Positions 60,368-64,000 of a stretch of 64,000 bases of DNA are shown here, in pieces. The position numbers were made by a program, and so were the translations under genes. The stretch is from an uncultured Eubacteriales bacterium (GTDB lineage Bacteria > Bacillota > Clostridia > Lachnospirales > Lachnospiraceae), in the NCBI GenBank assembly GCA_900545225.1, contig UQXZ01000004.1:62001-126000 (forward strand), given 5' to 3'. Positions within the stretch are counted from its first letter, which is position 1. Each line of letters opens with the position of its first letter. The notes beneath the pieces were generated by a model. It saw only the letters and a list, made by a program, of their open reading frames with translations. It was not told the origin of the DNA and ran no database searches.

Positions 60368-61293
60368 AAGCAGCAAAATTAAATCATATAGATACCCCTG
60401 TTGATGAAGAGTTTCAGATTGTAGGGGCCGGGTATAAGATACATACCCCGGAATTTAGGAAACCAATGGTCAGAGATAAGCTGAGAGGTAAACCTATTGC
60501 TTCTATAATAATCCTTTCATTTATAGCTTTTGGCTGTATATGTGCAGGATTATTTGCAAATCATGATCCTAACGGTTTCTATCTTACTAACCTTGATAGT
60601 GCACCTGGTGGAGAGTTCTTTTTCGGAACAGACTCTTTGGGCAGAGATATATATTCAATGATATGGTACGGCGGAAGAGTTTCCCTTGTTGTCGGTTTAC
60701 TTGGTGCAGCCATAATTGCCGTTATTGGAGTAATTTATGGAAGTATCGCAGGGACTTCTAATACAAAGGTTGAATCTGCGATGATGAGAGCCGTTGAGAT
60801 ATGCGGAAGTATACCGACAATACTTTTTACACTTATAGTATCAGCAACTATACAGGCCAATAACGTTATCAGCCTTTCGTTTGTTATCGGAATAGTCGGA
60901 TGGTTCAGTCTTGCCAGAATCGTTAGAAGTGAAGTGAGACAGATAAGAAATGGTGAATATGTACTATATGCAAGAAGCTGTGGAGGAAAATTCTTATATG
61001 TAATGAAGCAGCATTTGTTACCTAATTTCCTCTCAGCAATTATGTTTGTAGTAATTTCATCAGTAAGTACATGTATAACAACGGAATCAACTCTGAGTTT
61101 CCTCGGACTTGGCCTTCCAATAGATGTTATATCATGGGGAAGCATGTTATCTCTCGGTGATAAAGCACTTATGACAGGATCCTGGTGGGTTATCGTATTC
61201 CCTGGTGTATTCATAGTGGCAACATTATTGTGCATAACAAACTTAGGTAACTTTATGAGAAAAGAAACTAATAGAAAACCAAGTAATCTATAA
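60361..61293 (+). CDS. ABC transporter permease, DppC/NikC type
   Basis: 310 aa. An N-terminal cytoplasmic stretch of about 45 residues, then FFFGTDSLGRDIYSMIWYGGR, the hallmark of DppC/OppC/NikC proteins, and the EAA loop YARSCGGKFLYVMKQHLLPN. Six membrane helices. Overlaps the first permease gene; the substrate-binding lipoprotein follows 112 bases later. Confidence 0.93.
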   Translation: MVEAAKLNHIDTPVDEEFQIVGAGYKIHTPEFRKPMVRDKLRGKPIASIIILSFIAFGCICAGLFANHDPNGFYLTNLDSAPGGEFFFGTDSLGRDIYSMIWYGGRVSLVVGLLGAAIIAVIGVIYGSIAGTSNTKVESAMMRAVEICGSIPTILFTLIVSATIQANNVISLSFVIGIVGWFSLARIVRSEVRQIRNGEYVLYARSCGGKFLYVMKQHLLPNFLSAIMFVVISSVSTCITTESTLSFLGLGLPIDVISWGSMLSLGDKALMTGSWWVIVFPGVFIVATLLCITNLGNFMRKETNRKPSNL

Positions 61294-61405
61294 AATAAAA
61301 CTTTAAATAACAAAACAAATTAATCTAAATAAAACAGACAAAATATATTAAACAAATCAAACAAAACAATAATGACATTTAATTAAGAAGATTAAGGAGA
61401 TACCT

Positions 61406-62980
61406 ATGAAAAGAAGAATGTTAAAACTTACTGCATTAGCAGGAACAGCAGTTACAGCATTAAGCCTTGCAGCATGCGGAGGAGGATCATCAGGAGGTAG
61501 TTCGGGTTCATCAGACAGAGGTAATACATTAGTTTATGCAGGTGAAGCAGGAACAACAATTAACCCACTTCTTGACAGCTATGATGAAGTAACAAGACTG
61601 ATTTTCTCAGGTCTTACAAAGGAAGACGAATCAGGAAAGCCTGTTGGAGACTTGGCAGAAAGCTACGATTATGACATGGCTACACATACATATACATTCC
61701 ATTTAAAGCAGAATGTAAAGTGGCATGACGGAACACCTTTCACAGCTGATGATGTTATTTTTACATATGATCAGCTTGTTAAGAGTGATGCGGTTTCAGA
61801 TTCACTTAAAGCTAATTATGAAGATATAACAAGCGTAACAGCTCCGGATGCAAATACAGTAGTATTTACTCTTTCTCAGAACGATAACGGAATGTTGGAA
61901 TACTTCACAATAGGTATTTTACCTAAGCATATTTATGAAGGACAGGATCTTTCTACAACAGAGTATAACCAGAAACCTGTTGGAACAGGAAAATATAAAT
62001 TTGCTTCATGGGACACAGGAGCAAATACAATTTCATTAGATAAAAATGAAGATTATTATGGTAATGTTCCAAATATCGATCATATAAATTACAGAATTGT
62101 TGAAGATGAGACAACAAAGGCTCAGCTTGTTGAATCAGGAGAAGTTGACCTTGCGTGGTTACATCCAAAATATGCAGAAAAATTCAGAACTAACTCTGAT
62201 TACACAGTATGGGATTTTCCAAGTGCTGACTATAGAGGAGTAGCTTTCAACTTCGGTAGAGATTTCTGGAGCAAAAATAAAGACTCAGCAGGAGTTTTAA
62301 ATTACGCAATCGATAAAGATAAAATCGTAGACAGTGTATTAAAGGGCCAGGGAGCCAGTGCATACAGCCCAATTCAGAAGAATCCTTTAGGAAGTACAAC
62401 AGAGGCAGATATTTATACATATGATTTAGACAAGTTTGCTGAAGAAATGGCAAAGCTTGGCTGGGTAAAGGGCTCTGATGGAATTTACGAAAGAAATGGA
62501 GAAAAATTCCATTTTACAACTCAGGTTCGTGAATACGAGGAAGAGCGAGTTGAAATCGCAAATTTAACATCAAGCATGCTTAAGCAGGCCGGCGTTGATA
62601 TGGAGGTAGTTCTTGTACCTAAATTTGATCACGCTTCATATGATTCATTCCTTGCCGGTTATTCTACAGAATATGATCCTGACATGATTTACTCAAATTA
62701 CTATACAACATCTCCAGGAAACAATATGAAGTATTCTAATGCTGAAGTAGATAAATATTTAGAAGAAGGAAGACATGCAGAAACAGAGGCAGAGCGTAAG
62801 GAAGCTTATAAGAATTTCGAGATTGCATATGCAAAAGAGCCTGCTGTACTCCTCGTTAGTTATATTAACGGCAATTATGTAAGTACAAAGTCACTTACAG
62901 GTCTTAACACAAAGAGTGTACTTGGACATCATGCAAGAGGTGTTATGTGGAATGTTGAAGAGTGGACATTAAACAGATAA
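61406..62980 (+). CDS. ABC transporter substrate-binding lipoprotein (SBP_bac_5)
   Basis: 524 aa with AAGGAG upstream. Lipobox LSLAACGG with Cys25, then a Gly/Ser linker. Family 5 features are INPLLDSYDEVTRLIFSGL, TYTFHLKQNVKWHDGTPFTA DDV-type segment and LNYAIDKDKIVDSVLKGQG. It binds the ligand outside and delivers it to the two permeases. Ligands of this family are oligopeptides, nickel or metallophore complexes and heme; the pocket cannot be judged by eye. Confidence 0.93.
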   Translation: MKRRMLKLTALAGTAVTALSLAACGGGSSGGSSGSSDRGNTLVYAGEAGTTINPLLDSYDEVTRLIFSGLTKEDESGKPVGDLAESYDYDMATHTYTFHLKQNVKWHDGTPFTADDVIFTYDQLVKSDAVSDSLKANYEDITSVTAPDANTVVFTLSQNDNGMLEYFTIGILPKHIYEGQDLSTTEYNQKPVGTGKYKFASWDTGANTISLDKNEDYYGNVPNIDHINYRIVEDETTKAQLVESGEVDLAWLHPKYAEKFRTNSDYTVWDFPSADYRGVAFNFGRDFWSKNKDSAGVLNYAIDKDKIVDSVLKGQGASAYSPIQKNPLGSTTEADIYTYDLDKFAEEMAKLGWVKGSDGIYERNGEKFHFTTQVREYEEERVEIANLTSSMLKQAGVDMEVVLVPKFDHASYDSFLAGYSTEYDPDMIYSNYYTTSPGNNMKYSNAEVDKYLEEGRHAETEAERKEAYKNFEIAYAKEPAVLLVSYINGNYVSTKSLTGLNTKSVLGHHARGVMWNVEEWTLNR

Positions 62981-63007
62981 ACATTTACAGATATTGTTAA
63001 CGATAAT

Positions 63008-64000
63008 ATGGAAGAAATACTAAAATTAGAAAATTATTCAGTGAGTTTTAATACTCCCAAAGGCGAAGTAGAAGCCGTAAGGAATATTAATCTGACTGTT
63101 AATAAGGGTGAAATACTCTGTATTGTAGGAGAATCCGGCTGCGGTAAGACTGTAACATGCCAGAGTGTAATGAAATTACTCCCTAAAAATTCAAAGATTA
63201 AAAGCGGGAGAATTATATTAGATGGGGAAGATATCACAGATTACAAAGAAGCTAAGATGAGAAAATTAAGGGGTGGCCGTATGTCAATGATATTTCAGGA
63301 CCCCCTTCTTACACTCAATCCTACGATGCCTGTTGGAAAACAGATAACAGAATCCATTATAAGACAGCAGAAAAAGGATAGAGAAACAGCTGAAAAAATG
63401 GCTATAGAGCTTCTGAAACTCGTTGGAATAGATAATCCGGAGGAAATGTATCATTTACAACCACACTTTTTTTCAGGAGGAATGAGACAGAGATGTGTTA
63501 TAGCCGTCGCACTGGCGGCTAATCCTAAAATTCTATTTGCTGATGAACCAACAACAGCCCTTGATGTAACTGTTGCGGATAAAATACTGGATCTTCTTAT
63601 TGATATTAAAAATAAAACAGGGATATCAATCGTTTTTATTTCTCACGATTTAGGTGCAGTTGCTAAAATTGCAGACAGGGTTGCAGTAATGTATGCCGGT
63701 AAGATTGTGGAAATAGGAACAGCGGAAGATATTTATTACAGTCCGGAGCATCCATACACATGGGGATTATTATCATCGCTTCCTGCTTTGGCAATAGAGA
63801 GTGGGGAACTTTACAGTATACCGGGTACTCCTCCAATACTTATAGATCCACCTAAGGGAGATGCATTTGCGGTGCGTAATGAGTATGCCTTAGCAATAGA
63901 TTACGAGAAGGAACCTCCAATGTTTAAAATTTCGGATACACATTATGCGGCAACATGGCTTTTGGATGAAAGAGCTCCAAAGGTTCAACGCCCTATACAG
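63008..64000 (+). CDS. ABC transporter ATP-binding protein, DppD/OppD type (partial, runs off the right edge)
   Basis: 331 codons to the edge from ATG 63008; no clear ribosome binding site, 25 bases after the lipoprotein gene. Walker A GESGCGKT (about residues 40-47), the Q-loop FQDPLLTLNP, signature FSGGMRQR (the usual L is F), Walker B ILFADEPTTALD and the H-loop SHDLG are all present. The C-terminal PGTPP motif of the OppD family follows. A partner DppF/OppF ATPase is expected just beyond the window. Confidence 0.94.
   Translation, partial: MEEILKLENYSVSFNTPKGEVEAVRNINLTVNKGEILCIVGESGCGKTVTCQSVMKLLPKNSKIKSGRIILDGEDITDYKEAKMRKLRGGRMSMIFQDPLLTLNPTMPVGKQITESIIRQQKKDRETAEKMAIELLKLVGIDNPEEMYHLQPHFFSGGMRQRCVIAVALAANPKILFADEPTTALDVTVADKILDLLIDIKNKTGISIVFISHDLGAVAKIADRVAVMYAGKIVEIGTAEDIYYSPEHPYTWGLLSSLPALAIESGELYSIPGTPPILIDPPKGDAFAVRNEYALAIDYEKEPPMFKISDTHYAATWLLDERAPKVQRPIQ

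Noticed and set aside
1..64000. tRNA and rRNA genes
   Set aside because: I saw no cloverleaf with a GTTCGAATC-type T-arm and CCA end and no rRNA signature sequences on either strand; a covariance scan could still find one.

Overview
The window looks like a chromosomal segment of a low-G+C, strictly anaerobic Clostridia member, most likely Lachnospiraceae. The reasons are AT-rich intergenic DNA, strong GGAGG ribosome binding sites, a desulfoferrodoxin, an indolepyruvate:ferredoxin oxidoreductase, NrdI, a yybP-ykoY riboswitch and TnpV/MobC-type mobile DNA. Two parS-like 16-mers (1574 and 7225) suggest the segment is not far from the replication origin; this is inference.

Layout. 1-12.5 kb is ordinary backbone: a partial MecA-like gene, a gene-poor 0.87 kb region with a perfect parS palindrome, a GH18 cell-wall protein, then tsaC / degenerate LMW phosphatase / rpiB / dCMP deaminase / AtpI-like / membrane protein / uvrA, and a GMP synthetase that lacks the glutaminase domain. 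12.48-22.50 kb is a 10.0 kb integrative element at the 3' end of guaA: near-identical 12-bp att repeats, matching integrase-arm-like repeats inside each end, broken mobilisation genes, and two defence systems. These are a restriction-modification pair (fused m5C/m6A methyltransferase plus HNH nuclease) and a Thoeris system (ThsA SIR2-SLOG flanked by two intact TIR proteins, with a third TIR gene broken by A-tract indels). guaA's probable own terminator now lies beyond the element at 22.52 kb.

22.7-23.9 kb holds a DpnI/DpnD relic, a deleted ADP-ribosylglycohydrolase and nrdI. 23.9-36.74 kb is a second island with visibly higher G+C, bounded on both sides by C-terminal scraps of large serine recombinases. 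It carries two surface proteins with SPxTG sorting signals, a collagen-like protein, and a minus-strand series: ECF sigma factor, two-TM protein (possible anti-sigma), multi-TM protein, PrsW protease, terminator, a second small two-TM protein, collagen-like protein, beta-helix surface protein, DUF5640-like protein. Phage portal and ParB scraps lie between them.

36.7-64 kb is backbone again: flavin reductase, AGCS symporter, superoxide reductase with a structured leader, GH5 glucanase, carbamate kinase, GNAT, a riboswitch-controlled CaCA antiporter, YbjQ, acyl-CoA ligase divergent from an arylpyruvate operon (iorA-iorB-paaK-ACT-SSS symporter), a CPA1 Na+/H+ antiporter, DUF554, ndk, then two duplicated methyltransferases, the second translationally coupled to a peptide/nickel-type ABC importer that runs off the right edge.

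How it fits together: the left element is a defence island at a known tRNA-like hot spot (guaA 3' end). The right island looks like a self-contained, regulated cell-surface module. The most interesting candidates are the three-TIR Thoeris locus, the fused two-base methyltransferase system, the sigma/PrsW/adhesin cassette, and the methyltransferase-ABC importer pair with duplicated leaders.
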